Shown here one piece after another: positions 44,192 to 53,365 of a stretch of 53,672 nucleotides of DNA. The stretch comes from CAWHYG01 sp963833505 (GTDB taxonomy: Bacteria > Eisenbacteria > RBG-16-71-46 > CAIMUX01): contig CAWHYG010000002.1 of the NCBI GenBank assembly GCA_963833505.1, forward strand, positions 1-53,672, given 5' to 3'. A program made the translations under genes and the position numbers. The notes beneath the pieces were generated by a model. The model searched no databases. It had not been told where the DNA came from and saw nothing but the letters and a program-made list of their open reading frames with translations. The stretch's first letter is position 1. Each line of letters begins with the position of its first letter.

Positions 44192-45406
44192 CTATCTCCG
44201 CACCAGGATCACGAACAGCGCCAGCGCCAGCCCCGCCATCCCCGCGCCGTAGAAGAACGCCCACTGGAATCCGAAGTGCTGCCAGAGCAGCCCGGCGCCG
44301 CCGCTGGCCACCAGGGTGGCAAGGCCGCTCGACATGTGATACACGCCAAGTCCTGTCGCGCGATGCTCGGCCGGGATCAGGGTCGAGGCGTAGGCCTTGC
44401 CCACCCCGTCCGTGAAGGCGGTGTAGAGACCGTAGACGGCGAAGAGGGCCCAGACGATTCGGGGATCGTGATTGAGGCCGAAGCCCGCGTAGACGCCCGC
44501 GAAGAGCAGCAGGCCGAAGCCGAAGACGCGGCGCGGTCCGATCCGGTCGCTCAGCGCCCCCGCCGGATAGGAGCCGAGCGAGTAGGTGAAGTTGTACAGG
44601 ACGTAGGCCAGGATCACGGTGGCGACGGCGTGGCCCGTGCTGCCGAAGAGCTGCCTGGCCCGAAGGATGAGAAAGGCGTCGGACGAGTTCCCCAGTGCGA
44701 AAACCAGGTTCACGAGGACGAAGATCCGGAAGTTGCGGTTGAAGATGCTCCAGGCGAAAGCCGGGCGCCGGTAACGGGCGTGGAAGGGCTTTTCCCGGAC
44801 GGTGAAGAGAATGAAAACTCCGAGGATGGCCGGCACAAACGCCCAGAGGAACACGGTGCGGTAGGTTGCCGGATGGTCCCCGAGCCGACTGAGGAAGTAG
44901 AGGGCCGCGAGCGGACCCAGCACCGCGCCCAAGCTGTCCATCGCGCGGTGCAGGCCGAAGGCCCGGCCCCGTTGCGATTCGACGGTGTAGTCGGCGATGA
45001 GCGCGTCCCGGGCCGAGGTGCGGATGCCCTTGCCGGTGCGATCGGCCAGGCGCGTCACCAGTACGAAGGGCCAGCCCCGGGCGAGCGCCAGAAGAGGCTT
45101 GGCGAAGGCGGAAAGCCCATACCCGCCGATCACGAACGGCTTCCGTTTCGCGATCCGGTCGGACCACCAACCGGAGAAGATCTTGAGGATGTTGGCGGCG
45201 CTCTCGGCCAGCCCCTCGATCAGCCCCAAAGCCGCGATGGGCGCGCCCAGGACGGCGGTGAGGAAGATCGGGATCAGGGGATAAAGCATCTCCGAAGAGA
45301 CGTCGGTCAGGAGGCTGACGAAGCCCAGCAGGATGACGTTCCGGGAAAGTCCCGGCCCGCGTTGAGTCGTCACCGGCCCCCCGGATGTCTGGCCACGATC
45401 GACCAT
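44192..45406 (-). CDS. MFS transporter
   Basis: A 404-residue permease with about 12 membrane segments. The loop SGWWSDRIAKRKPFVIGGYG after helix 2 is the major facilitator G-x-x-x-DR signature region, and TRLADRTGKGIRTSARDALI is typical of a subgroup often annotated as putative multidrug or sugar MFS. The substrate is unknown. The ATG at 45406 has GGAG about eight bases upstream. It converges on the decayed sugar locus. Confidence 0.87.
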   Translation of the reverse strand: MVDRGQTSGGPVTTQRGPGLSRNVILLGFVSLLTDVSSEMLYPLIPIFLTAVLGAPIAALGLIEGLAESAANILKIFSGWWSDRIAKRKPFVIGGYGLSAFAKPLLALARGWPFVLVTRLADRTGKGIRTSARDALIADYTVESQRGRAFGLHRAMDSLGAVLGPLAALYFLSRLGDHPATYRTVFLWAFVPAILGVFILFTVREKPFHARYRRPAFAWSIFNRNFRIFVLVNLVFALGNSSDAFLILRARQLFGSTGHAVATVILAYVLYNFTYSLGSYPAGALSDRIGPRRVFGFGLLLFAGVYAGFGLNHDPRIVWALFAVYGLYTAFTDGVGKAYASTLIPAEHRATGLGVYHMSSGLATLVASGGAGLLWQHFGFQWAFFYGAGMAGLALALFVILVRR

Positions 45407-45518
45407 GACTCAGGCTCCGACACGATCCCGGCGGTGTCAAGAGCGTCGTCGGACAGGGTTGCCCTCAATCCGTCGTTCCGGGCCGACAGGATCATTCTGA
45501 GAGGCCCGCAGGTCGAAC

Positions 45519-47990
45519 TCACGGGCCCGGTTCCAGCTCGTTCCAGTTGTAGAGCCGCACCAGCTCATCGGTTCCGATCACCCGGAACTCGGTCTCGCGC
45601 TCGACGTCCTCGTCCCTCTGTCGATCGTGGACCTTCATCTGCATGCGGTACTGCCCTTCGGTGAGCTGGCCCAGGTCGATCGAGCGGCAGATGTTCCACT
45701 GGTTGATGCGGTACCTTCGCATCGTCTGCCCCTCGCCGCGAAGGCTGATCGAGTACTGGACGTCGCCGGAGGCGTCCAGGCGCTGGAGCGTCATGGTCAA
45801 CTCCGCGTCGGCCATGCCGTGCAGGTCGCCGAGGTTGTACACCTCGAAGTAGAACGTGAGCCGCTCGCCCGGCAGGAAGACGCGGCTGGCCCGCGGATGG
45901 AAGGGCGAAGCGGCGGGATCAGCGCCGTAGATGGTGACGCCGGGAACCGGCCGGCGCTCGGACTCGGTCGGAAGGGTGTCGCCCATGCTCTCCAGAAGCA
46001 GGAGGTCGGAGGCATCCAGCCTGGTCCGGTCCGCGCCCAGAAGCTGCCCGTCGGCGCCGTTGTCGGAGGCCAACGCCACGATCCTTCCGGCGGAATTCCG
46101 CAACGTGAGCTCGGAGGCGATCTTGATCACACCCGGCTCGAGATCCGGCAGGGTGACGCTTCCGGTCCGCCGGCGGAAGGTCCATTCCCGGCGGATCGTG
46201 GTCTCGCGATTCAGGGGGATCGCCCGCGGGTCTCCGGCCACCCAGACGTTGCTGCTGTCGGTGTACAACGTGGACACGACCTCGGCGCTTCCCTCGAACC
46301 GCAGCCCCTGCATCGGATGCCGGACGGAGTACTCCGGCAGGAACGTCTCATAGGCCAGAACGAGGTTGATCCTGCCGTTCGGAGCGCGGAACCGCGCCAG
46401 TGCCGTTTCGTAGCGATAGGCCTTGCCCCCGAAGTCGTAATTGAAGACGTAGGGGGGCCAGGCCGGGCCTTTCAGGCTGTCCACGGCGAAGAAACGCGTG
46501 CCGCTGCCGTGATCCTGGAGGATCACCGGGGCCGATCGGAGGGTGCTGCCGTCATGGAAGCGGTAGAGGAGGCGCCAGGTGCGGTTGATCGGGGTCGATT
46601 CCGGGAATCCTGCCTCGGGCTGCCCGCCGATCGAGGTCCATTCCGCCGGCCAGCCGAAGCGCAGCACGACGCGTCCGGCGTCGGTCATGGGGCCGGGCAT
46701 CCCCGGAGTGACGCCGGAGAGCGCAAACCAGGCCTCTCCCACGCGGCGGAGGTATTCGATCCGATCCTCGTAGAGGGAAGGAGTCGCCAGGATCGGATCA
46801 TGCGCGCGCCACCAGGCATCGATCCACCGGACGCGCTGGCCGGTGGCGAGGAATTGCGAGCGCTCGCCATCGGTCCACAGGTCCCACGGAAGCGACAGCC
46901 AGGAAGCGAGCACGCGCAGCTCGGGTGTGTTCACGGCCAGCTCCGTGGCGCGGCTGAAGTGACGATCGGCGGACTCATACTCCAGGCGGCGCACGTCGAG
47001 GACCCCAAGAAGAAGCTCCGCCTGCGCGGCGGTCACGCTGTCGGGGCCGGACCAGGGCCCCGGATCCGCTCCGGAACCCGGAGAGCGCGGCGGCGGCGCG
47101 CCGGCCGTGGCGAGGGCCAGCTCGGCCGAGCGCCGGGCGGCGTCGGTCGAATCCGCCAGGTAGAGAAGGCGGGCGCGCTCGAGATCGAGCCAGGCGGGGC
47201 CGTTCTCCCATCCTTGCTTGCGCTCGGCCAGTCGGGAACAAAGCGCCAGCGCTCTTTCCAGGTCGTGCGGCTCGCGATTCACCTTCCATTCCCGCTCCCA
47301 CCATCGGATCTCCCGCAGATCGATCACGTCGGTGTGGCCGTTCTTGCGGGTGAAGGTGTGCAAGAGGTCCAGCTCGTTGGCACGGAACCGTGCGAGCTGC
47401 AGATATCCCCCGAGCACGAGGGTCGGGATCGGAACGTCCGGAGCGAACTTCACTGCCGTGCGAAGCTTGTCCGCTCCCCAGACCCGCTGATTCACCTCTC
47501 CGGTCCGCATGAGCGCGAGGCCCCAGCGGAGATAAAGAGCCGCCACACGCCGGAAGCGCTCCCGGTCCTCCGGAGTGGAATGTCCCCAGTTCTGCCGTAG
47601 CAGCGCGTGTGTTCCCAGCTCGAGCCGGTCCAGAGCCGCCTGGATGGAGTCGATCTCGGTGACGACCGGAACCAGACGCCAGTCGGGTTCGGGGCCCGGA
47701 ATCGTCGAGATCTCTCGAAAGATCTCGTCGACCCGATCCAGGGTCCGGATCGGCGACTCCTGGCGGGGAAGCAGCAGCGACCGCTCGGGAAACGAATCGA
47801 CCGGAGCGGAGAAGACCAGCGGGCGGCCGTCCGGGCCGAGGGAGGGGCGCTCCGGCCCGGTGAACATCGGACGGCGCAGATGCAGACAGGAAGCGGCGGC
47901 GAGAGCGGCGACGGCGAGGATCAGCAGGCGCCCGCGGGTTCGGCAGGCGCGACCGAACGGGTTGCCCGGTGCCTTCGACGCGAGTTGCAC
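45519..47990 (-). CDS. GWxTD-domain lipoprotein
   Basis: An 823-residue protein. A predicted lipoprotein signal ends in lipobox AASC (cysteine at about 35). A helical, TPR-like half (about 70-370) is followed by a GWxTD-type domain (about 385-470; WWRAHDPILATP, then PMTDAGRVVLRFGWP) and a beta-rich C-terminal half. GWxTD proteins are found mainly in FCB-group and related bacteria and have no defined biochemical role. The start is GTG at 47990 with AGGGAGG four bases upstream. It lies downstream of the S9 peptidase, separated by a hairpin array. Confidence 0.85.
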   Translation of the reverse strand: MQLASKAPGNPFGRACRTRGRLLILAVAALAAASCLHLRRPMFTGPERPSLGPDGRPLVFSAPVDSFPERSLLLPRQESPIRTLDRVDEIFREISTIPGPEPDWRLVPVVTEIDSIQAALDRLELGTHALLRQNWGHSTPEDRERFRRVAALYLRWGLALMRTGEVNQRVWGADKLRTAVKFAPDVPIPTLVLGGYLQLARFRANELDLLHTFTRKNGHTDVIDLREIRWWEREWKVNREPHDLERALALCSRLAERKQGWENGPAWLDLERARLLYLADSTDAARRSAELALATAGAPPPRSPGSGADPGPWSGPDSVTAAQAELLLGVLDVRRLEYESADRHFSRATELAVNTPELRVLASWLSLPWDLWTDGERSQFLATGQRVRWIDAWWRAHDPILATPSLYEDRIEYLRRVGEAWFALSGVTPGMPGPMTDAGRVVLRFGWPAEWTSIGGQPEAGFPESTPINRTWRLLYRFHDGSTLRSAPVILQDHGSGTRFFAVDSLKGPAWPPYVFNYDFGGKAYRYETALARFRAPNGRINLVLAYETFLPEYSVRHPMQGLRFEGSAEVVSTLYTDSSNVWVAGDPRAIPLNRETTIRREWTFRRRTGSVTLPDLEPGVIKIASELTLRNSAGRIVALASDNGADGQLLGADRTRLDASDLLLLESMGDTLPTESERRPVPGVTIYGADPAASPFHPRASRVFLPGERLTFYFEVYNLGDLHGMADAELTMTLQRLDASGDVQYSISLRGEGQTMRRYRINQWNICRSIDLGQLTEGQYRMQMKVHDRQRDEDVERETEFRVIGTDELVRLYNWNELEPGP

Positions 47991-48165
47991 GGGCCTCCCT
48001 CAAACCCCTTGATCAGCTATTCCAACTCCGCGGCTTCCCTCTCATGATACCGGTTCGAACCGGACGCGTCGAGGCGGCCGGCCGGTGGACATCTTCCTGA
48101 CTGGCGAGCTGAGACAGGAGTGGGGCCGCCGTCCCTGTCGATGGTTTCCAGGCCCATTCAACGCG

Positions 48166-48239
48166 GCGGCCGGCGCTTCTCAACGCCGGCCGCTTCCCCA
48201 ACTCAACGCCGGTGGCCGGCGCCTCTCAACGCCGGCCGC
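48166..48239 (-). repeat. Two tandem GC-rich hairpins between S9 peptidase and GWxTD genes
   Basis: GCGGCCGGCG (48166-48175) pairs perfectly with CGCCGGCCGC (48184-48193). A second copy 46 bases on (48212-48221 with 48230-48239) has one G-T mismatch. Both loops read C-x-TCTCAA. The phrase CTCAACGCCGGCCGC recurs through the block. Confidence 0.8.
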
Positions 48240-48244
48240 CCGTC

Positions 48245-50383
48245 TCAACGCCGCCGCGGCTTCGTCCAGCGTCCGATCCAGTCGAGGATCCGCTCCAGGC
48301 GATCGATGCGGCGGTCCGGCCTTCCACCCCGGCTCATCCCGTGAGGCTCCGCCGGATAGCGGAGGAATTCGACCGGCACTCCTTTGACCTTGAGGGCCGC
48401 CCAAAGCTGCTCGGCCTGCTCGATCGGGCAGCGGTGGTCCTCTTCCTGATGCTCGATCAAGGTCGGCGTCTTCATGCGGCTCAGATAATTCAGCGGCGAC
48501 ATGCGGAGGTATCCCCTCGGATCCTCCCACGGGCCGGTCGTGTTGAACTCCTGCGGCCAGGAGTAGCCCACGTCGCTCGATCCGACGAAGCTCATGAAAT
48601 TGGAAATGGAGCGGGAGCTTACGGCGCAGGCGAAGCGATCGGTGTGGCCGATGATCCAGTTGGTCATGAAACCGCCGTAGGATCCGCCGGCCACGGCGAT
48701 CCGCCGCCGATCCAGGTGCCGGACGCGCCGGAACACGACGTCGGCGAAGTCCATCAGGTCGTCGTAGTCCTTCGTGCCCCAGCGTCCGATGATCGTGTTC
48801 AAGTGCCGTTCGGAGTATCCGGTGCCACCGCGGGGATTGCAGTAGAAGACGACGTAGCCGGCGGCGGCCAGGACCTGGAATTCATGGAAGAAGATGCGGC
48901 CGTACTGGGTGGCGGGGCCGCCGTGGATGTAGAGCACGCCGGGATGGCTCGTCCGGAGTCGTTTCGGATTCAGGATCCAGCCCTGGATCCGGTTTCCATC
49001 GCGCCCCTCGATCCAGATCTCCTCGGGCTCCGCGATTTCACGCCGGGAAAGCCAGTCGGCGTTGAACCGTGAGAGGGTCATTCCCGGCGCGGGTTCCGCC
49101 TTCGCGGGCCGCGTCCGGCCGCGCGCTCCCGGCGAGGGCGCCTCGGGCAGGGGATCGCGGCGAATCTCGCCGGGGTTGGCCGTTTCGCTCCAGGCGGAGT
49201 AGATCCAGCGGTTCGCGAAGTCGATGGAGTAATCGATGACGGCGCCCGGCCGGCTCAAGACCGGTTCGGGCCGCCGATCGCGCCGGGAGACGCGCCAGAC
49301 CTCGCTGTTCCCTTCGTTCGTGACCCCGAAGTAGATCCATGCGCTGTCGGGGCTCCAGATCGGAGGCGGTGCGCCGGCCAGGCCGAAGGTGTCGCTGATG
49401 GTCGAAAGCTCGCAGCTTCGATCGAGCCGTTCGGTCAATTCGATCGGCCGGCCGCCCGCGGCCGGAACAAGCCAGAGCTTGACGTGGTGCTGATTCCAGG
49501 GCGCATCGGGATCCGGCGTGCCCGTGAAGGCGATCCATTGGCCGTCCGGGCTTATACTCGGAGTCACCGAGGGACCGTCGAAGGTCCGGATCTTCTCGAT
49601 GGCTCCGCCGCGAGCCGGAATCCGCCACAGATCGACCCGCTGAAAAAGGAGGTCGGGATCCCGGGAGCGGTTGCTCGAGAAGATGATACCCTTTCCGTCC
49701 GGACTGAACCGCGGCTCTCCTTCGTCGTAGCGCTCGTCGGAGGTCAACTGCCGGGCCCGGCCGGTTTCGGCGTCAACGATCCAGAGGTGGCTGCGCCCGA
49801 CGGGCAGGAAGCCGGTGCCGTCGAGCTTGTAGAAGAGCCTTCGGATCTCGCGGACGCGCGGCGCTTCGCTTCCCGGATCGCCGCGCTTCTTCTTTTCTTC
49901 CCGCTCCTTCGCTTCCGGGTCCTGGGCCGTAAAAATGACGGCCAGCCGCCGTCCGTCCGGGCTCCAGGTGAAATCGGAGACGTTGCCTTCGAGCCTCGTG
50001 AGCTGGTGTGCTTCTCCGCCATCCGAGGGGATGATCCACAGCTCTCCCTTTCCGCTCCGATTCGACAGGAAGCCGATGCGGCGGCCGTCCGGCGACCAAC
50101 GCGGATTCTGCTCGTTGTGATTCCCCTGGGTGAAAGCGCACGCCGGCGAGGGTCCGTCCTCCGAAGCGGGCGATCTCCGGGCGGCCGAAACCGCCGGCTT
50201 TCCCGGAGACCTGGCGTCCAGCCTCAACATCCAGAGATGGCTGAGGTTCTTGAGGAGCTTCCGGTCAGGCTGTGAAACCGCCGTCACCAGCCGGTCGCCG
50301 CCGGGTGCGAGGCGGCACTGGAAGGGTTGGCGGATTTCGTAGATGTCCTCGGGGCGAATGGGAGTTCTGGTTCTGGGCGACAT
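48245..50383 (-). CDS. S9 family serine peptidase (prolyl oligopeptidase type)
   Basis: A 712-residue peptidase. An N-terminal seven-bladed propeller shows WD40-like PD40 repeats (WSPDGRRIGFLSNRSG, FSPDGKGIIFSSNRS, ISPDGQWIAFTG) and is followed by the alpha/beta-hydrolase domain. The nucleophile is S568 in GGSYGG, with the acid near EEDHRCPIEQ and the base in EPHGMSRGG. The family is S9C-like acylaminoacyl peptidase; no signal peptide is seen, so it may be cytoplasmic. The ATG at 50383 has AAAGGAG seven bases upstream; the frame upstream to 50590 is unsupported. Confidence 0.93.
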   Translation of the reverse strand: MSPRTRTPIRPEDIYEIRQPFQCRLAPGGDRLVTAVSQPDRKLLKNLSHLWMLRLDARSPGKPAVSAARRSPASEDGPSPACAFTQGNHNEQNPRWSPDGRRIGFLSNRSGKGELWIIPSDGGEAHQLTRLEGNVSDFTWSPDGRRLAVIFTAQDPEAKEREEKKKRGDPGSEAPRVREIRRLFYKLDGTGFLPVGRSHLWIVDAETGRARQLTSDERYDEGEPRFSPDGKGIIFSSNRSRDPDLLFQRVDLWRIPARGGAIEKIRTFDGPSVTPSISPDGQWIAFTGTPDPDAPWNQHHVKLWLVPAAGGRPIELTERLDRSCELSTISDTFGLAGAPPPIWSPDSAWIYFGVTNEGNSEVWRVSRRDRRPEPVLSRPGAVIDYSIDFANRWIYSAWSETANPGEIRRDPLPEAPSPGARGRTRPAKAEPAPGMTLSRFNADWLSRREIAEPEEIWIEGRDGNRIQGWILNPKRLRTSHPGVLYIHGGPATQYGRIFFHEFQVLAAAGYVVFYCNPRGGTGYSERHLNTIIGRWGTKDYDDLMDFADVVFRRVRHLDRRRIAVAGGSYGGFMTNWIIGHTDRFACAVSSRSISNFMSFVGSSDVGYSWPQEFNTTGPWEDPRGYLRMSPLNYLSRMKTPTLIEHQEEDHRCPIEQAEQLWAALKVKGVPVEFLRYPAEPHGMSRGGRPDRRIDRLERILDWIGRWTKPRRR

Positions 50384-51093
50384 CGCGTTCTCCTTTCGTG
50401 CGACCGCGAAGCATAGCGGGAACGGAGGTCGCGGTACAGCACGAACGCGGAGATCTGCGACGCGATCTGGTTGGTCGGGCGGCTGCACCTGGAGCCGGCC
50501 AGCGGCGGAGAGAACATCCGCGACCGCGCACAACACAGCCGCCCCGGTCCTGGGGGGGAGGCACCTGAACCGGGACGGCCATGATCGCACCCCGCCGCGC
50601 GGGGGGCTCTAGCCGGCAATCGACACTCGCCAACCTATTTTCTCTCTGCGCCCGCGGACGGCCGGCGGGCCCGGGGATGCGTTCAGAGCGGCGTGGAATC
50701 CGGCATCATGGATCCAAGGCCGCCGAACGAGCTCCGGCGGAGAACCGGCTCCCGGTCGCCCGCCGGTCGGGGCGCAGGCGAGGCGGGGTTCGATCGTCTC
50801 CGCTGATGTGGAAGCAATCGACATGCCCGCCCTTGTCGGGCGATCGCCATGAGCCGGGCAAGCGGTTGGCAGGTCGGCCGAGCGCCGGAGGCCACGGATC
50901 CGGGTGTTTTTCACCGGAGTCGGGGCGTGATCACCCACGTCGGTTGGAATCGACGCCGGTCGGGAGCCTCTTCCCTGGTATACTCGATGGCGATGGGTTT
51001 GGCGGGCAGCCTGGGCTCAGCGTCCAGACGCAAAGGCTGCTCGGGGAGGAGTCCGGCGCGGCCCGGTGAGCGCCGCGTCGAAAGGAAACCGAT
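50384..51093. other. Divergent intergenic region
   Basis: 710 bases between the S9 peptidase (minus) and the M14 carboxypeptidase (plus). Open frames here are short and arginine-rich. A good -10 hexamer, TATACT, lies at 50979-50984; the rest shows nothing I can name. Confidence 0.45.
50979..50984 (+). promoter_or_regulatory. Possible -10 element for the carboxypeptidase gene
   Basis: TATACT lies 110 bases before the start codon. The position 17 bases upstream has no good TTGACA match, so this is a weak call that would leave a leader of about 100 bases. Confidence 0.3.
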
Positions 51094-53157
51094 ATGCGCC
51101 GGATCTGCTTTCTGTTTCTCGCCGTGGCTTGTTTCATGGCTTCCAGCGCTCAAGGCCAGGATCTCGGCGTCTACGGAGTCTCGCCCGAGGCTCGGAACGC
51201 CCTTCTGGCCATGGGCGCCTATGTGGATCATGGCCGCGTCGACGGCCGGCTCGTCGCCGAGCTGACGCCGGCCCAGGCCGAAGCTCTCCGGCGCCAGGGC
51301 TATGAGGTCAAGCTGCTCTTCCCGAGCGTGGCCGCGCGCGAGAAGGCGATCCGGGAACGGCCGGAATTCGACCAGTTCCACACCTACGACCAGATCCGCA
51401 GCGACTTCTACGCCTACGCCGCCGCCCATCCGGACATCGCGCAGCTCGTGGTCTTCGGACACTCGGTGCAGAATCGCGAGCTGTTCGGGCTCAAGATCAC
51501 CCGCCAGCCGACCCAGCCGGCGGACCGGCCGGTGCTGGTCTTCTGGGGCGGAATCCACGGCGACGAATACGGGGGCGGCGAGATGCCCTACCGGTACGCC
51601 CTCTATCTCTGCGATGGCTACGGCGTCGATCCCACGGTCACCCGCATGGTCGATGACGACGAGATCTGGTGCATCCCGATGATCAACCCCGACGGCCGGG
51701 CCAACGGAACCAGGACCAACGCGAACGGCATCGATCTGAACCGCGACCTGGGATATGAATGGTCGGGCGAGGGAGCCAGCCCGTCCCCGTTCTCGCAGGT
51801 CGAGACCCGGGCGCTCCGCGAGTTCTGCCTGGACCGGAACATCCCGCTCTCCACCACGTTTCACTGCTCGGGCGACGATGTCTTCTATCCTTGGGGTTAC
51901 GCTCCGCAGAACGTCCCTGATCATGATATCGTGGTGGATGTCGCAAGCGCCTACGCCAGCGCCGCTTCATACTTCTGCGGCAACTCCTGGCAGGATTACG
52001 AGACCCACGGCGAGGTGCTGGACGACGTCTACGGATCCCACGGAGGGATCTGTCTCACGGTGGAGGTCAGCAATTCCCCGACTCTGGTCGCCCAGACGTT
52101 CGCCCGCAATCAGGCGGGCCTGAACCTGCTCTGTGGCCTGGCCGGCCAGGGGCTTCACGGAGTCGTGACCGATGCGGCCACCGGCGCGCCGCTTTCCGCG
52201 GCGGTGTGGATCTCCGGCGACCCCATCCCCGCTTATACGGATTCCCAGACGGGCGCGATGCATCGTTCGGTCCCGCCGGGAACCTATACGGTCACGGCCT
52301 GGGCCAGCGGAACCGTGCCGCAATCGGTGGGAAACATCGTCGTGCCGGGCGACGGCACCGGCGAGTTCCAGATCGCGCTGGTCTCCGGTGCACTCGAATG
52401 CGCGTATCGTGTCACCTCGGTCGACCAGAGGGATCCGGATGACGTGCACAAGAACGTCTCCTTTCCATCCGCGGCCCTCGGTGCTCCGGATGGAGTTTCC
52501 TGCTCCCTCGGCACCTCAGGCTTCATCGTGCTCGACATGGGCGCAGGGCACGAGATCCAGGATCGGCCCGGCGCCGACTTCGAGGTCGTGGAAGCCGACC
52601 CTCCGAGCGATCCCGGCCCCGAGGCCTATCGCGTGTATGCGGGCGACGCCTACAGCCAGACCACCTTCATCGGCGCGGCGGTCGGAACCGCCCGGTTCGA
52701 TCTGGCCACGGCGGGCTTGACCTCGGTTCGCTATCTCAAGATCGTGGATGCCTCCGGGGCTCCTCCGGACAGCCCGGTGGCCGGAATGGATCTGGATGCG
52801 GTGATCGGAAACATCAACTCCAATCCGGCCGGGATCCTCACCCTGGCCACCGAACCGGCCGCATCGACTCTCGCGGTCCGCGTGTTTCCCAACCCGTTCC
52901 GCTTGGACACCGACCTGGAGCTGACCCGGGTGGCGGCGGCGCCTGGTGCCGCCCTGCAGAAAACTTCCGGGCCGGCGATCCTGTCCGTCTTCGACGCCGC
53001 CGGCCGGCAGATCGGCCCGCCACGGGCGTGCCCGATCGTGGGCGCGGGAGCGCAGCGGATCCGGTTGGACGCCACGGGCTGGCCCGCGGGACCCTACTAC
53101 TTCCGGATCGACGCCGGGGGAGAGCGAACGAGCGGGAAGCTGCTCAAGACCCGCTGA
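51094..53157 (+). CDS. Secreted M14 zinc carboxypeptidase with FlgD-like C-terminal domain
   Basis: A 687-residue exported carboxypeptidase. The signal peptide (ICFLFLAVACFMASSAQG) is followed by the M14 domain: zinc ligands H155 and E158 (GGIHGDEYGG), H257 (STTFHCSG), substrate-site NANGIDLNRDLG and catalytic E324 (LTVEVSNSP). A carboxypeptidase-regulatory-like strand domain (about 352-425, GVVTDAATGAPLSAAVWI) is followed by a beta domain and a FlgD-like module starting VRVFPNPFRLDTDLEL and ending WPAGPYYFRIDAGG. It probably acts on peptides at the cell surface or outside. The start follows GAAAGGAAACCGAT. Confidence 0.94.
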   Translation: MRRICFLFLAVACFMASSAQGQDLGVYGVSPEARNALLAMGAYVDHGRVDGRLVAELTPAQAEALRRQGYEVKLLFPSVAAREKAIRERPEFDQFHTYDQIRSDFYAYAAAHPDIAQLVVFGHSVQNRELFGLKITRQPTQPADRPVLVFWGGIHGDEYGGGEMPYRYALYLCDGYGVDPTVTRMVDDDEIWCIPMINPDGRANGTRTNANGIDLNRDLGYEWSGEGASPSPFSQVETRALREFCLDRNIPLSTTFHCSGDDVFYPWGYAPQNVPDHDIVVDVASAYASAASYFCGNSWQDYETHGEVLDDVYGSHGGICLTVEVSNSPTLVAQTFARNQAGLNLLCGLAGQGLHGVVTDAATGAPLSAAVWISGDPIPAYTDSQTGAMHRSVPPGTYTVTAWASGTVPQSVGNIVVPGDGTGEFQIALVSGALECAYRVTSVDQRDPDDVHKNVSFPSAALGAPDGVSCSLGTSGFIVLDMGAGHEIQDRPGADFEVVEADPPSDPGPEAYRVYAGDAYSQTTFIGAAVGTARFDLATAGLTSVRYLKIVDASGAPPDSPVAGMDLDAVIGNINSNPAGILTLATEPAASTLAVRVFPNPFRLDTDLELTRVAAAPGAALQKTSGPAILSVFDAAGRQIGPPRACPIVGAGAQRIRLDATGWPAGPYYFRIDAGGERTSGKLLKTR

Positions 53158-53195
53158 CGTTTGGGCGGTCCGAACGGCTCCGGCTTTGTGGCCGG

Positions 53196-53279
53196 GCTCG
53201 TTGCAGGCCCTGGGGCAAGCTTCGGTCTTCTGAGCTGGCTCGTTGCGGGCCCCGGGGCAACTTCCGGCCCCTTGGCTCA
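53196..53279. repeat. Two 42-bp imperfect tandem repeats
   Basis: GGCTCGTTGCAGGCCCTGGG starts at 53196 and GGCTCGTTGCGGGCCCCGGG starts at 53238. The copies are very similar over the first 25 bases and then diverge. Confidence 0.6.
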
Positions 53280-53328
53280 GTACGGCTCCGGCGACAGCTC
53301 CCGGGCGCTTTACGGTTCAAAATCGGCC

Positions 53329-53357
53329 TTGCCTTCTGTGCCTCGAAGCCATACAAT
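53329..53357 (+). promoter_or_regulatory. Sigma70-like promoter at the right edge
   Basis: TTGCCT (53329-53334), a 17-base spacer and TACAAT (53352-53357) make a good match to the sigma70 consensus with ideal spacing. A transcription start near 53364 would fall on or next to the ATG at 53366. Confidence 0.5.
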
Positions 53358-53365
53358 TGTTTGGT

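Noticed and set aside
45627..47600. A 657-codon plus-strand open frame
   Set aside because: Antisense shadow of the GWxTD lipoprotein gene with no recognisable domain.
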